Counted from the stretch's first letter, positions 16,964 through 26,032 are shown. The stretch: DNA of 64,000 bases from Jeongeupia chitinilytica (GCF_014652315.1 NZ_BMYO01000003.1:360119-424118); one strand, 5' to 3'. The notes: generated by a model from the sequence alone, not told the origin. Program-made: numbers and translations.

Positions 16964-18088
16964 ATGGAATTCCTGCCTTTCACCCGCCCGAGCATCGATG
17001 AAGAAACGATCGCCGACGTCGCCAGCGTCCTGCGCTCCGGCTGGATCACCAGCGGCCCCAAGGTGGCCGCACTCGAGACGGCACTGTCGGACTATTTCGG
17101 CGGCCGGCCGGTTCGCGTCGTCACCTCCGCAACCGGGGCCATGGAAATCGCACTGCGACTGATCGACCTGAAACCGGGTGACGAAGTCATCACCACGGCC
17201 ATGACCTGGGTGGCGACCAGCAACGTCATCATCAATGCGGGTGGCAAGCCGGTATTCGTCGACATCGATCCGGTCACGCGCAACATCGACCTGGAACTGA
17301 TCGAAGCAGCCATCACGCCGCGTACCCGTGCCATCTTGCCGGTCGATCTGGCCGGACTGCCGGTCGACCGGGACCGCCTGTACGCCATCGCCGGAAAACA
17401 CGGCCTGCGCGTCATCGAGGACGCGGCGCAGTCGCAGGGCGCAACCTGGAACGGCCGACGCGTCGGCAGCTTCGGCGACCTGTGCTCGGTGTCCTTCCAC
17501 CCGAACAAGAACATGACGACGATCGAGGGCGGCGCACTGGTGATGAACACGCCAGAGGAAGCGCGTCTGTTCGAAAAGTGGCGCCTGCAGGGCGTCACCC
17601 GATTGCCCGACGGCACGATGGACGTCGACCTCCCCGGCGGCAAGTACAACCTCACCGATGTTGCTGCCGCGGTCGGCCTCGGCCAGCTGAAGCAGCTCGA
17701 TGCATTCAACAAGCGGCGCGCCGAGCTGGCCGATCGCTACTTTGCCAAAATCGACCGCAAGCTTGGCTTGGGCCTGCCCGTCGAATCCGCCGACAGCAAC
17801 TGGCACATGTTCCAGATCCTGCTGCCGCTCGACCGGATGAACATTTCGCGCGGCGAGTTCATTGCCCGGATGAAGGATGCGGGCGTCGGTGTCGGCGTGC
17901 ATTATCCGGCGCTGCACCTGTTCACCTACTATCGCGCCCTCGGCTACACCGACGGCATGTATCCGCACACCGAGCGTGTCGGCGCGAGCACCATCAGCCT
18001 GCCGCTGTTCCCGGCAATGATCGAGTCGGACGTCGACCGGGTCTGCGATGCGCTCACCGCCGTACTGGCCCCGGCTCTGAAGGGCTGA
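16964..18088 (+). CDS. arnB: UDP-4-amino-4-deoxy-L-arabinose aminotransferase ArnB
   Basis: A 374-residue PLP-dependent DegT/DnrJ/EryC1 family aminotransferase. The Schiff-base lysine is K182 in FHPNKNMTTIEGG, preceded by the EDAAQSQGA motif (152-160). It transaminates UDP-4-keto-arabinose with glutamate to UDP-L-Ara4N in the cytosol. Its position between arnT and arnC fixes the substrate class; the family alone would also allow other 4-keto sugars. The following gene starts within a few bases of its stop. Confidence 0.9.
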   Translation: MEFLPFTRPSIDEETIADVASVLRSGWITSGPKVAALETALSDYFGGRPVRVVTSATGAMEIALRLIDLKPGDEVITTAMTWVATSNVIINAGGKPVFVDIDPVTRNIDLELIEAAITPRTRAILPVDLAGLPVDRDRLYAIAGKHGLRVIEDAAQSQGATWNGRRVGSFGDLCSVSFHPNKNMTTIEGGALVMNTPEEARLFEKWRLQGVTRLPDGTMDVDLPGGKYNLTDVAAAVGLGQLKQLDAFNKRRAELADRYFAKIDRKLGLGLPVESADSNWHMFQILLPLDRMNISRGEFIARMKDAGVGVGVHYPALHLFTYYRALGYTDGMYPHTERVGASTISLPLFPAMIESDVDRVCDALTAVLAPALKG

Positions 18089-18161
18089 GATGACTTCATC
18101 GCCGCTTAAGCCAGCCGATGCATCATGCGCTGCTACGACGCATGTCACCGATAGCGAGCTC

Positions 18162-19106
18162 ATGACCGAACCGACCGTTTCCATCATCATCCCCGTTTAC
18201 AACGAGGAAGACGGCCTTGCCGCACTGTTCGACCGCCTTTATCCGGCGCTCGACCAGCTCGGCAAGACGTACGAGGTCCTGTTCATCAACGACGGCAGCC
18301 GCGACCGCTCGCCGGCCCTGCTGGCCGAACAGTTCCACAAGCGTCCTGATGTCACCCGAGTGATCCTGTTCAACGGCAACTTCGGCCAGCATCGCGCCAT
18401 CCTGGCCGGCTTCGAGCATGCCCGCGGCGAACAGATCGTCACGCTCGACGCCGACCTGCAGAATCCGCCCGAAGACATCAAGACGCTGCTCGATGAAATG
18501 GACAAGGGTCATGATTATGTCGGCTCGATCCGTCGCCAGCGCAACGACTCGGTCTGGCGTCACGTCGCCAGCCGGGCGATGAACCGGTTGCGGGAGAAAC
18601 TCACCCGGATCAAGATGACCGACCAGGGCTGCATGCTGCGCGCCTACAGCCGCCGGATCATCGACACGATCAATCTGTGCAACGAGATGCACACCTTCAT
18701 TCCGGCGCTGGCCTATTCGTTTGCCCAGAACCCGACCGAAGTCGTCGTCGGCCACGAGGAACGCTTCGCCGGTGAATCGAAGTACTCGATCTACAGCCTG
18801 ATCCGGCTCAATTTCGACCTGATGACGGGCTTCTCGATCGTACCGCTGCAGATGTTCTCGATGCTCGGCATGGTGATTTCGACCCTGTCCGGCTTCCTGG
18901 TCCTCTACCTCGTCGGCCGCCGCTTCATTGTCGGTCCGGAAGAAGGCGGCCTGTTCACGCTGTTCGCGATCGCCTTTTTGCTGATCGGCATTGCACTGTT
19001 CGGTATCGGTCTCCTCGGCGAGTACATCGGCCGGATCTATCACGAGGTCCGTCAGCGGCCGCGCTACCTGATTGCCGGCATTCTTGAGAAACGGGCCGTC
19101 GAATGA
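18162..19106 (+). CDS. arnC: Undecaprenyl-phosphate 4-deoxy-4-formamido-L-arabinose transferase ArnC
   Basis: A 314-residue GT2 glycosyltransferase with a cytosolic catalytic domain (SIIIPVYNEEDG near the N-terminus, LDADLQNPPED with the DxD-type metal site at about 107-117) and two C-terminal transmembrane helices (about 225-295). It attaches formylated Ara4N to undecaprenyl phosphate. I chose the ATG at 18162 (AGCGAG upstream), which matches the usual 320-aa length. An alternative ATG at 18090, one base after the arnB stop and behind AAGGG, would add 24 residues with no homology and cannot be excluded. It overlaps the next gene by 4 bp (ATGA). Confidence 0.9.
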   Translation: MTEPTVSIIIPVYNEEDGLAALFDRLYPALDQLGKTYEVLFINDGSRDRSPALLAEQFHKRPDVTRVILFNGNFGQHRAILAGFEHARGEQIVTLDADLQNPPEDIKTLLDEMDKGHDYVGSIRRQRNDSVWRHVASRAMNRLREKLTRIKMTDQGCMLRAYSRRIIDTINLCNEMHTFIPALAYSFAQNPTEVVVGHEERFAGESKYSIYSLIRLNFDLMTGFSIVPLQMFSMLGMVISTLSGFLVLYLVGRRFIVGPEEGGLFTLFAIAFLLIGIALFGIGLLGEYIGRIYHEVRQRPRYLIAGILEKRAVE

Positions 19107-20020
19107 CACGCGCCGTCGTTTTTGCCTACCATAACGTCGGCGTCCGCAGCCTTCGGGTTCTGCTGGCGCAGGGCATCCGGATCGACCTCGTCGTCACGCA
19201 TGAGGACAACCCGGACGAGAACATCTGGTTTGGCTCGGTGGCACAGGTATGTCGGGACTGCGACATACCCTACATCACCCCCGCCGACCCGAATGTGCCC
19301 GAGGTCGAAGCCCGCATCGCGGCGCTGGCGCCGGACTTCGTGTTTTCGTTCTACTACCGCCACATGCTCAAGGCGCCGATTCTCGCGGCACCAAGCCGCG
19401 GCGCATTCAACCTGCACGGCTCGCTGCTGCCGCAGTACCGTGGTCGTGTTCCGGTGAACTGGGCCATCATCCACGGTGAAACCGAAACCGGCGTCACGCT
19501 GCACGTGATGAACATCAAGCCGGACAATGGTGCGATCGTCGATCAGCTTGCCGTCCCCATCCTCCCCGACGACACGGCACACGACGTGTTCGAGAAGGTC
19601 GCGGTGGCCGGCGAACTGTGTCTGCACCGCGCGCTCCCCCGTCTGGTGGCCGGCACGGCGACGTTCACGCCGCAGGATCTGTCGCAAGGCGGCTACTTCG
19701 GCGGACGCAAGCTGGAGGACGGCCGGATCGACTGGCGTCAGTCCGCACAGCAACTGCATGATCTGGTGCGCGCCGTCACTCACCCCTATCCGGGCGCGTT
19801 CAGCGACACACCACGCGGGCGACTGACGCTGTGGCGAACCCGCCGTATCGACGCAGTACCATCCACATCCGACGGCGGCCGCGTCACACTCTGGGCTGCA
19901 GACGACAAGCTCTGGTTACGCTGTGCCGACGGCGGCTTGCTGCGTGTGCTCGACGCGACGCTGGACGGCAAACCCCTTAAGCCCGACGCGCTCAGCGCAC
20001 CGCTCGAATTCGAATCCTGA
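19103..20020 (+). CDS. arnA: UDP-L-Ara4N formyltransferase (ArnA N-terminal half as a separate gene)
   Basis: A 305-residue formyltransferase. The catalytic triad of the family is visible as N103, H105 (FNLHGSLLPQYRGR) and D141 (IKPDNGAI). It formylates UDP-L-Ara4N with 10-formyl-tetrahydrofolate. In E. coli and many others this is the N-terminal half of bifunctional ArnA; here it ends with its own stop and the decarboxylase is a separate gene 25 bp downstream. It is coupled to arnC by an ATGA overlap. Confidence 0.9.
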   Translation: MTRAVVFAYHNVGVRSLRVLLAQGIRIDLVVTHEDNPDENIWFGSVAQVCRDCDIPYITPADPNVPEVEARIAALAPDFVFSFYYRHMLKAPILAAPSRGAFNLHGSLLPQYRGRVPVNWAIIHGETETGVTLHVMNIKPDNGAIVDQLAVPILPDDTAHDVFEKVAVAGELCLHRALPRLVAGTATFTPQDLSQGGYFGGRKLEDGRIDWRQSAQQLHDLVRAVTHPYPGAFSDTPRGRLTLWRTRRIDAVPSTSDGGRVTLWAADDKLWLRCADGGLLRVLDATLDGKPLKPDALSAPLEFES

Positions 20021-20045
20021 CTCAACACCTGCAGGCAGACACAAC

Positions 20046-21089
20046 ATGAAAAAAGTCCTCATCCTTGGCGTCAACGGCTTCATCGGCCACCACCTGACCA
20101 AGCGCATTCTCGAGACGACCGACTGGGAAGTCTTCGGCATGGACATGTACGCCGGCAAGGTCAGCGAGTTCCTCGAACACCCGCGCTTCCACTTCTTTGA
20201 AGGCGACATCACCATCAATCAGGAGTGGATCGAGTACCACGTCAAGAAGTGTGACGTCGTGCTGCCACTCGTGGCGATCGCCACCCCGGCAACCTATGTG
20301 CAAGCACCGCTGCGCGTGTTCGAACTCGACTTCGAGGCCAACCTGCCGATCATCAAGTGGTGCGTGAAGTACAAGAAGCGCGTGATCTTCCCGTCGACCT
20401 CGGAGGTCTACGGCATGTGCAAGGACGGCGAGTTCGACCCGGAAAACTCCGAACTGATCTACGGCCCGATCAACAAGCCGCGCTGGATCTACGCCTGCTC
20501 GAAGCAGCTGATGGACCGCGTCATCGCTGCCTACGGCCAGCAGGAAGGCCTCGACTACACGCTGTTCCGTCCGTTCAACTGGATCGGCGCGGGCCTCGAT
20601 TCGATCCACACGCCGAAGGAAGGCTCGAGCCGCGTGATCACGCAGTTCCTCGGCCACATCGTTCGCGGCGAGACGATCAAGCTGGTCGACGGCGGCCATC
20701 AGAAACGCGCGTTCACCTATATCGATGACGGCATCGCCGCACTGATGAAGATCATCGACAACAAGGACGGCAAGGCCTCGGGCCAGATTTACAATATCGG
20801 CAACCCGGTCAACAACTACTCGGTCCGCGAGCTGGCGACGATGATGATCGACCTTGCCAAGCAGTATCCGGAATATGCCGACGGCGTTGCCAAGGTTCAG
20901 GTTGTCGAAACCACGTCGGGCGAGTACTACGGCAAGGGTTATCAGGACGTGCAGAACCGCGTTCCGAAGATCGACAACACCAGGACCGACCTCGAATGGG
21001 CACCGACGGTGAGCATGGCCGACGCGCTCAAGGGCATCTTCGATGCCTACAAGGACCAGGTGGCAGAAGCCCGCGGACTCGTCGACTGA
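20046..21089 (+). CDS. UDP-glucuronate 4-oxidising decarboxylase (ArnA C-terminal half as a separate gene)
   Basis: A 347-residue short-chain dehydrogenase/epimerase-fold enzyme that oxidises and decarboxylates UDP-glucuronic acid to UDP-4-keto-pentose with NAD. It has the Rossmann motif GVNGFIGHHL (8-17), the PSTSEVYG segment with the family Ser/Glu pair (about 116-123), and Y and K in IYACSKQ. It is equivalent to residues about 315-660 of E. coli ArnA. The ATG at 20046 aligns with that domain start. It is the last arn gene; a terminator follows at 21109-21137. Its substrate is made by Ugd, encoded about 3 kb away. Confidence 0.92.
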   Translation: MKKVLILGVNGFIGHHLTKRILETTDWEVFGMDMYAGKVSEFLEHPRFHFFEGDITINQEWIEYHVKKCDVVLPLVAIATPATYVQAPLRVFELDFEANLPIIKWCVKYKKRVIFPSTSEVYGMCKDGEFDPENSELIYGPINKPRWIYACSKQLMDRVIAAYGQQEGLDYTLFRPFNWIGAGLDSIHTPKEGSSRVITQFLGHIVRGETIKLVDGGHQKRAFTYIDDGIAALMKIIDNKDGKASGQIYNIGNPVNNYSVRELATMMIDLAKQYPEYADGVAKVQVVETTSGEYYGKGYQDVQNRVPKIDNTRTDLEWAPTVSMADALKGIFDAYKDQVAEARGLVD

Positions 21090-21108
21090 GACTGGCCCAC
21101 CCGCATGC

Positions 21109-21137
21109 AAAACCGGAAGCCTCGCTTCCGGTTTTTT
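21109..21137 (+). terminator. Terminator of the arn operon
   Basis: A perfect 12-bp stem AAAACCGGAAGC / GCTTCCGGTTTT with a CTC loop, followed by a T run, 20 bp after the last arn gene. It is a textbook rho-independent terminator. Confidence 0.92.
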
Positions 21138-21163
21138 AATGCCAGTACGCCGTCGGCGCCCCT

Positions 21164-21169
21164 TATAAT
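21164..21169 (+). promoter_or_regulatory. -10 box of the GGDEF gene
   Basis: A perfect TATAAT lies 33 bases before the chosen ATG and directly after the arn terminator. No good -35 box is visible at 16-18 bp. The transcript would have a 5' leader of only about 25 bases. Confidence 0.6.
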
Positions 21170-21201
21170 TGAGGGCGCATTCCGCGCCCGATACCGATAC
21201 C

Positions 21202-23004
21202 ATGCCCGCCCCAACCAATCCGACCGACATCGCCCGCGAAACGCTCAGGCAACTGATGCTGCGCCGCATTCCACCGACGCCGGACCATTACGCGGAAATC
21301 TACGACGGCATCGCCGAAACGCCGGACGACGAGCGCGTGCCGCCGCTGATGCGCGAAATCGACCGGAGCCTGCACGCACTGCCGCGACAGGGGCAGGAGT
21401 TTCTGCGGCTGATCAAGCAGATGCGGCAGTCCGCCCGGCTGGGCGAGTGGCAGGATGTTCCGCCACTGGTCATCCGCGCGATCGAACTGCAGGGCGGTCA
21501 GGCCAAGCTGGCAATGCCATGGTCCGATCTGGTACGCGAACTGGTCCGGCTCTGGGACATGCGCAACCCGCTGTACACGCCGACCCGCAAGCAGGAAACG
21601 CTGGAGCGTGTCCTGATCCACTTCAGCAACGAATCCGACCTGCTGAACGAAAAACTGGCTGCCTTATTGCAGGCGTGGAGCGAAACCAGCGGCGAAACGA
21701 GCAGTGAAACCACCGGCATCGGTACATCGCCGGACATCGCCGATGCGCCCCCTTCGACGGCGCTCGACACCAGCGACACCGCCTGGCACGACTGGCGTGA
21801 AGCCGTCACCCAGGCGCTCGAGCTGGGCGTCATGCCGACGTTGCTGACGCATGATGCAGAACTGGCCGAGGAAGTCCGCCAGATCAGCAACGAGGCGCGC
21901 GCGCTGGGCAACGAGCACGACCTGCAGAAATGGCTTCCTCGCCTGAAAAAACTCTGGCTCAAGATCGAACTGCAAGGCCAGCAGGAGCGACGACTGTCCG
22001 ACGGACTACTCAGTTTGCTGCGCCTGCTCACCGACAATATGGGCGAGCTGCTGGTCGACGACAGCTGGCTGCAGGGCCAGGTTGCCGTGGTGCAGGAAAT
22101 CATGGCGCGGCCGCTGAACATGCGGCTGATCTACGATGCCGAAGCCGGACTCAAGGAAGTGATCTACAAGCAGAGCCTGCTCAAGCACAACCTGCACGAC
22201 GCCCAGTCCACGCTCAAGAGCATGGCGACGACCTTCCTCGACCGGCTCGGCTCGCTCTCGGCCAGCACCGAGCAGTATCAGGAAAAAATCCGCCAGTACG
22301 CCGCAAAGGTGCAGACCGCCGACAACCCCGCGACCCTCAAGTTCGTCCTCGACGACATCATGCACGACACACGCACGCTCCAGCTCGACGTGCTGCGCTC
22401 GCGCGACGAGCTGGTCACCGCCCGTCACGAAGCCGATCAGGCCCAGCAACGGGTCATGCAGCTGGAACGCGAGCTGCGTGAGGTCAGCGAAAAGGTGCGC
22501 GAGGACCAGCTGACCGGCGCACTCAACCGCCGCGGCCTCGAAGAAGCGTATGAAGTCGAGCTTTCCCGCATGGCGCGCCAGCACACGCCGATGGCTCTGG
22601 CACTGCTCGACATCGACAACTTCAAGAAACTCAACGACCAGATGGGGCACGCCGCCGGCGACGGCGCACTGGTCCACCTGGTGCAGGTGATCCGCGAGCT
22701 GCTGCGGCCGACCGACGTCGTGTCGCGCTACGGCGGCGAAGAGTTCGTACTTTTGCTGCCGGATACCGACCTCGAGGACGCAACGCAGATCCTGCAGCGG
22801 CTGCAGCGCGAACTCACCCGGCGCTTCTTCATGCACAACAACGACAAGCTGCTGATCACGTTCAGCGCCGGCGTGACCATGGTTCAGCCCGACGAGCACC
22901 GCGCCCATGCCATCGAGCGGGCCGATCACGGCATGTATCGCGCCAAGCTGCTCGGCAAGAACCGCGTCGAGGCCGAGCCCGCGTCAGCCGCAGCAAACCA
23001 GTAA
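21202..23004 (+). CDS. GGDEF diguanylate cyclase with N-terminal helical region
   Basis: A 600-residue cytosolic protein. The C-terminal GGDEF domain (about 435-590) has an intact active site, G511-G-E-E-F515, and an inhibitory I-site R502-P-T-D505 exactly five residues before it. It should therefore make c-di-GMP and be subject to product inhibition. The first 430 residues lack TM segments and any sensor domain I recognise; they are alpha-helical with a likely coiled coil at about 390-430, which would drive dimerisation. I chose the ATG at 21202; a TTG at 21169 lies inside the -10 box and is unlikely. Its own promoter suggests independence from the arn operon. Confidence 0.87.
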   Translation: MPAPTNPTDIARETLRQLMLRRIPPTPDHYAEIYDGIAETPDDERVPPLMREIDRSLHALPRQGQEFLRLIKQMRQSARLGEWQDVPPLVIRAIELQGGQAKLAMPWSDLVRELVRLWDMRNPLYTPTRKQETLERVLIHFSNESDLLNEKLAALLQAWSETSGETSSETTGIGTSPDIADAPPSTALDTSDTAWHDWREAVTQALELGVMPTLLTHDAELAEEVRQISNEARALGNEHDLQKWLPRLKKLWLKIELQGQQERRLSDGLLSLLRLLTDNMGELLVDDSWLQGQVAVVQEIMARPLNMRLIYDAEAGLKEVIYKQSLLKHNLHDAQSTLKSMATTFLDRLGSLSASTEQYQEKIRQYAAKVQTADNPATLKFVLDDIMHDTRTLQLDVLRSRDELVTARHEADQAQQRVMQLERELREVSEKVREDQLTGALNRRGLEEAYEVELSRMARQHTPMALALLDIDNFKKLNDQMGHAAGDGALVHLVQVIRELLRPTDVVSRYGGEEFVLLLPDTDLEDATQILQRLQRELTRRFFMHNNDKLLITFSAGVTMVQPDEHRAHAIERADHGMYRAKLLGKNRVEAEPASAAANQ

Positions 23005-23040
23005 AAAAGCGGCCACAGGCCGCTTTTTTACTGGTTTGCT
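22992..23040. terminator. Long bidirectional terminator between the GGDEF gene and hldA
   Basis: A perfect 23-bp stem (22992-23014 with 23018-23040) and a 3-base ACA loop, with A6 and T6 runs inside the stem. The GGDEF stop codon lies within the left arm and the hldA stop is 5 bp beyond the right arm. It can end transcripts from both sides. Confidence 0.92.
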
Positions 23041-23044
23041 TCAT

Positions 23045-24010
23045 TCATGGCGTTGATTCGGCAAACACCTCGTCCTGCAATACCGTCGCCGTACCCAGCT
23101 TGGCGACCACGATACCGGCCGCATGATTGGACCAGCTCATCGCCTCCGGCAACTGCAGGCCGGCGGCCAGCATGAGGCCCAAGGTCGCGATGACCGTATC
23201 GCCCGCCCCCGAGACATCGAACACCTCGCGCGCCACCGTCGGCTGGTGCACAACGCCAGTGCTGCGGAACAGCGTCATCCCCTCTTCGCTTCGCGTGACC
23301 AGCAAGGCCTCAAGATCAAGCTGCTCGCGCAGCGCCTGCGCCTTGGCCGTCAGATCCGCTTCGTCGCGCCAGTCACCGGCCACCTGGCGGAACTCGCTGC
23401 GGTTCGGCGTCAGCAAGGTCGCACCGCGATAGCGCGAATAGTCGTCACCTTTGGGGTCGACCAGCACCGGCTTGCCCGCCGCACGTGCCGCCGCGATCAT
23501 TTCGTAGACATGCTGCAGGCCACCCTTGCCGTAGTCGGACAGGATCACGACATCAGCATCAGCCAAAAGCCGGCGGAAGTCGTCCAGCTTGGTCGCGAGG
23601 ATTTCGTGGCTTGGCTTTTCTTCAAAATCGATCCGCAGCAACTGCTGCTGCCTCGCCAGCACCCGCAGCTTCACCGTCGTGGCGATTTCCGGGTCGCGAT
23701 ACAACGAGGTGTTGACGCCATCGTCACGCAGCAGCTTTTCCAGGCTACGCCCCGCCTCGTCATCGCCGACCACGGCCAGCAGCGTCGCCTGACCGCCCAG
23801 CGATGCGATGTTGCGCGCCACATTGGCGGCGCCACCGGCACGCTCGTCGGTCTTGCGGATGCGCGCCACCGGCACCGGTGCTTCGGGCGAGATCCGCTCG
23901 ACGTCACCGAACCAGTAACGGTCGAGCATCACATCGCCGACGACCATCACGCGGGCGCCGGCAATCGCCGCCTTCAGCGCGGCTACGGATTGACCAGCCG
24001 GCAACATCAT
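23045..24010 (-). CDS. hldA: D-glycero-beta-D-manno-heptose 7-phosphate kinase
   Basis: A 321-residue PfkB-family sugar kinase equivalent to the kinase half of E. coli HldE; there is no nucleotidyltransferase half, so this is the stand-alone HldA/RfaE1 form. It has the N-terminal MVVGDVMLDRYWFGDV segment, an intact GG motif in RAGGAANVARN and the anion-hole motif DVSGAGDTV with the catalytic Asp near residue 260. It phosphorylates heptose 7-phosphate for LPS inner core synthesis. The start at 24010 overlaps the ugd stop as ATGA, so it is coupled to ugd. Confidence 0.92.
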   Translation of the reverse strand: MMLPAGQSVAALKAAIAGARVMVVGDVMLDRYWFGDVERISPEAPVPVARIRKTDERAGGAANVARNIASLGGQATLLAVVGDDEAGRSLEKLLRDDGVNTSLYRDPEIATTVKLRVLARQQQLLRIDFEEKPSHEILATKLDDFRRLLADADVVILSDYGKGGLQHVYEMIAAARAAGKPVLVDPKGDDYSRYRGATLLTPNRSEFRQVAGDWRDEADLTAKAQALREQLDLEALLVTRSEEGMTLFRSTGVVHQPTVAREVFDVSGAGDTVIATLGLMLAAGLQLPEAMSWSNHAAGIVVAKLGTATVLQDEVFAESTP

Positions 24011-25323
24011 TTGCGCCCGATCGCGTCGTATTCGAGACCCAGCGCACGCATGGCCGCCGGCTCGTACAGATTGCGACCGTCGATGATCAGCGGCGTTTTC
24101 AGCGACTGCTTGATGCGGTCGAAATCCGGTGCACGGAACTGCTTCCATTCGGTCACGATCAGCAGCGCGTCGGCGCCATCAAGCGCATCCAGCGGATTCT
24201 CCGCGTAATCGATGCGTTCGCCCAGAACACGATGTGCCTCATGATTGGCCACCGGATCGAAACCGCATACCGTTGCACCGCGCGCCAGCAGGCCATCGAT
24301 CAGCGTCAGACTCGGTGCTTCGCGCATGTCATCGGTACCCGGCTTGAACGCCAGACCCCAGAGCGCAAAACGGCGACCGCTGAGGTCGTTGCCGAACCGG
24401 GAGACCACCTTGTCGATGAGGCGCTGTTTCTGTGCGTCGTTGGCCTCCTCGACGGCGGCCAGCACCCGCAGCGGCACACCGTTTTCCTCGCCGGTTTTCT
24501 GCAGCGCCTTGACGTCCTTCGGAAAGCACGAGCCGCCGTAACCGCAACCCGAGTACAGGAAGCTGTAACCGATACGCGGATCGGAACCGATGCCGCGACG
24601 CACCAGCTCGATGTCCGCACCAAGCACCTCGGCCAGGTTGGCCAGCTCGTTCATGAACGAGATCCGCGTGGCCAGCATGGCGTTGGCCGCGTATTTCGTC
24701 AGTTCCGCCGAACGGATATCCATCACCAGGGTGCGGTCATGATTGCGCTGGAACGGGTGATACAGCGCACGCATGGTGTGAATGGCCTGATCATCCTCGG
24801 CCCCGATGACAATACGGTCCGGGCGCATGAAGTCTTCGACTGCCGCCCCTTCCTTGAGGAACTCCGGATTGGAGACGACGCTGAAGTCGAGCGAGAGGCC
24901 ACGCTTGGCCAGCTCGTCGGCGATGGCCGCCTTGACCTTCTCGGCAGTACCGACCGGCACCGTCGACTTGTCGACGACAACCTTGTAGTCGGTCATGCGC
25001 TGGCCGATATTGCGTGCTGCCGCCACAACGTACTGCAAGTCGGCCGAACCGTCTTCATCCGGCGGCGTACCGACGGCAATGAATTGCACCGTACCGTGCG
25101 CAACCGAACGGTCGATGTCGGTGGTGAAATGCAGGCGGCCGGCCGCCACGTTGCGCGCGACGACTTCGTCGAGACCCGGCTCGTAGATCGGCAGAACGCC
25201 CTCGTGCAGCTTGTCGATCTTGGCCTTGTCCAGATCCAGACACAGCACGTCGTTGCCAACCTCGGCAAGGCAGGCGCCGGTCACCAGACCGACATAACCG
25301 GTACCGATTACGGTGATTTTCAT
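24007..25323 (-). CDS. ugd: UDP-glucose 6-dehydrogenase
   Basis: A 438-residue enzyme that oxidises UDP-glucose to UDP-glucuronic acid in two steps with NAD. It has the Rossmann motif IGTGYVG (5-11), the catalytic Cys in GCGYGGSCFPKDVKAL (near 262) and the C-terminal domain GLAFKPGTDDMREAPS. It overlaps pyrF and hldA by 4 bp on either side (ATGA both times), so pyrF-ugd-hldA is one tightly coupled unit. Its product is the direct precursor for the arn genes that converge on this operon, and it draws on the UDP-glucose made by GalU. Confidence 0.95.
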   Translation of the reverse strand: MKITVIGTGYVGLVTGACLAEVGNDVLCLDLDKAKIDKLHEGVLPIYEPGLDEVVARNVAAGRLHFTTDIDRSVAHGTVQFIAVGTPPDEDGSADLQYVVAAARNIGQRMTDYKVVVDKSTVPVGTAEKVKAAIADELAKRGLSLDFSVVSNPEFLKEGAAVEDFMRPDRIVIGAEDDQAIHTMRALYHPFQRNHDRTLVMDIRSAELTKYAANAMLATRISFMNELANLAEVLGADIELVRRGIGSDPRIGYSFLYSGCGYGGSCFPKDVKALQKTGEENGVPLRVLAAVEEANDAQKQRLIDKVVSRFGNDLSGRRFALWGLAFKPGTDDMREAPSLTLIDGLLARGATVCGFDPVANHEAHRVLGERIDYAENPLDALDGADALLIVTEWKQFRAPDFDRIKQSLKTPLIIDGRNLYEPAAMRALGLEYDAIGRK

Positions 25324-26015
25324 AGCAGTTCCAATGATTGGTTGATTCGGTTCAGCGTCGCGAGCGGATCGGCGCTCCGGGTGATCGGCCGACCGATCAC
25401 GAGGTAATCGCTACCGGCGCGAATGGCCGCGTCCGGCGTCATGATGCGGTGCTGGTCGTCGGCGCTTGCGTCCGCCGGACGGATGCCCGGCGTCACCAGC
25501 TTGAAGGTCGGCCCACATGCGTTGCGAAGCAGGGTCGCCTCCTGGGCGGAGCAGACGACCCCATCAAGCCCGCAGTCGCGGGTCAGCCGCGCCAGCCGTT
25601 CGACCTGCGTAGCCGGCGACGGCAGACCCAGCTCGGCCAGTTGCACCTCGTCCATGCTGGTCAGCACGGTCACAGCGATCAGCAAGGGTCGCTGCGGCAA
25701 GGCTTCGAGCGCCTCGCGGGTGGTTTCCATCATCTTTCGTCCACCGGAGGCGTGGACATTGACCATCCAGACGCCAAGCCTGGCGGCAGCCTTGCAGGCC
25801 TGCGCCACCGTATGCGGGATGTCGTGGAATTTCAGATCGAGAAAAACATCGAACCCTTTGGCAACCAGTGCCTCGACCAATTGCGGCCCGACGGTGGTGA
25901 AGAGTTCCTTGCCGACCTTCAGCCGGCATTGGGTCGGTGACACGCGACCGGCAAACGCCAGCGCGGCCGAAGCGTCGGCAAAATCGAGTGCGACGATGAC
26001 TTTCGGGTCGTTCAT
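25320..26015 (-). CDS. pyrF: Orotidine 5'-phosphate decarboxylase
   Basis: A 231-residue TIM-barrel enzyme, last step of UMP synthesis. The signature FLDLKFHDIPHTV (about 57-69) contains the catalytic Asp-Lys-Asp charges, and RPITRSADP near the C-terminus is the phosphate-binding motif. I chose the ATG at 26015 (MNDPKVIVALDF), which is the normal family start. It lies 17 bp downstream of lapB, in a placement conserved in many proteobacteria. Confidence 0.95.
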   Translation of the reverse strand: MNDPKVIVALDFADASAALAFAGRVSPTQCRLKVGKELFTTVGPQLVEALVAKGFDVFLDLKFHDIPHTVAQACKAAARLGVWMVNVHASGGRKMMETTREALEALPQRPLLIAVTVLTSMDEVQLAELGLPSPATQVERLARLTRDCGLDGVVCSAQEATLLRNACGPTFKLVTPGIRPADASADDQHRIMTPDAAIRAGSDYLVIGRPITRSADPLATLNRINQSLELL

Positions 26016-26032
26016 GGTTCGAATCCAGGAAA

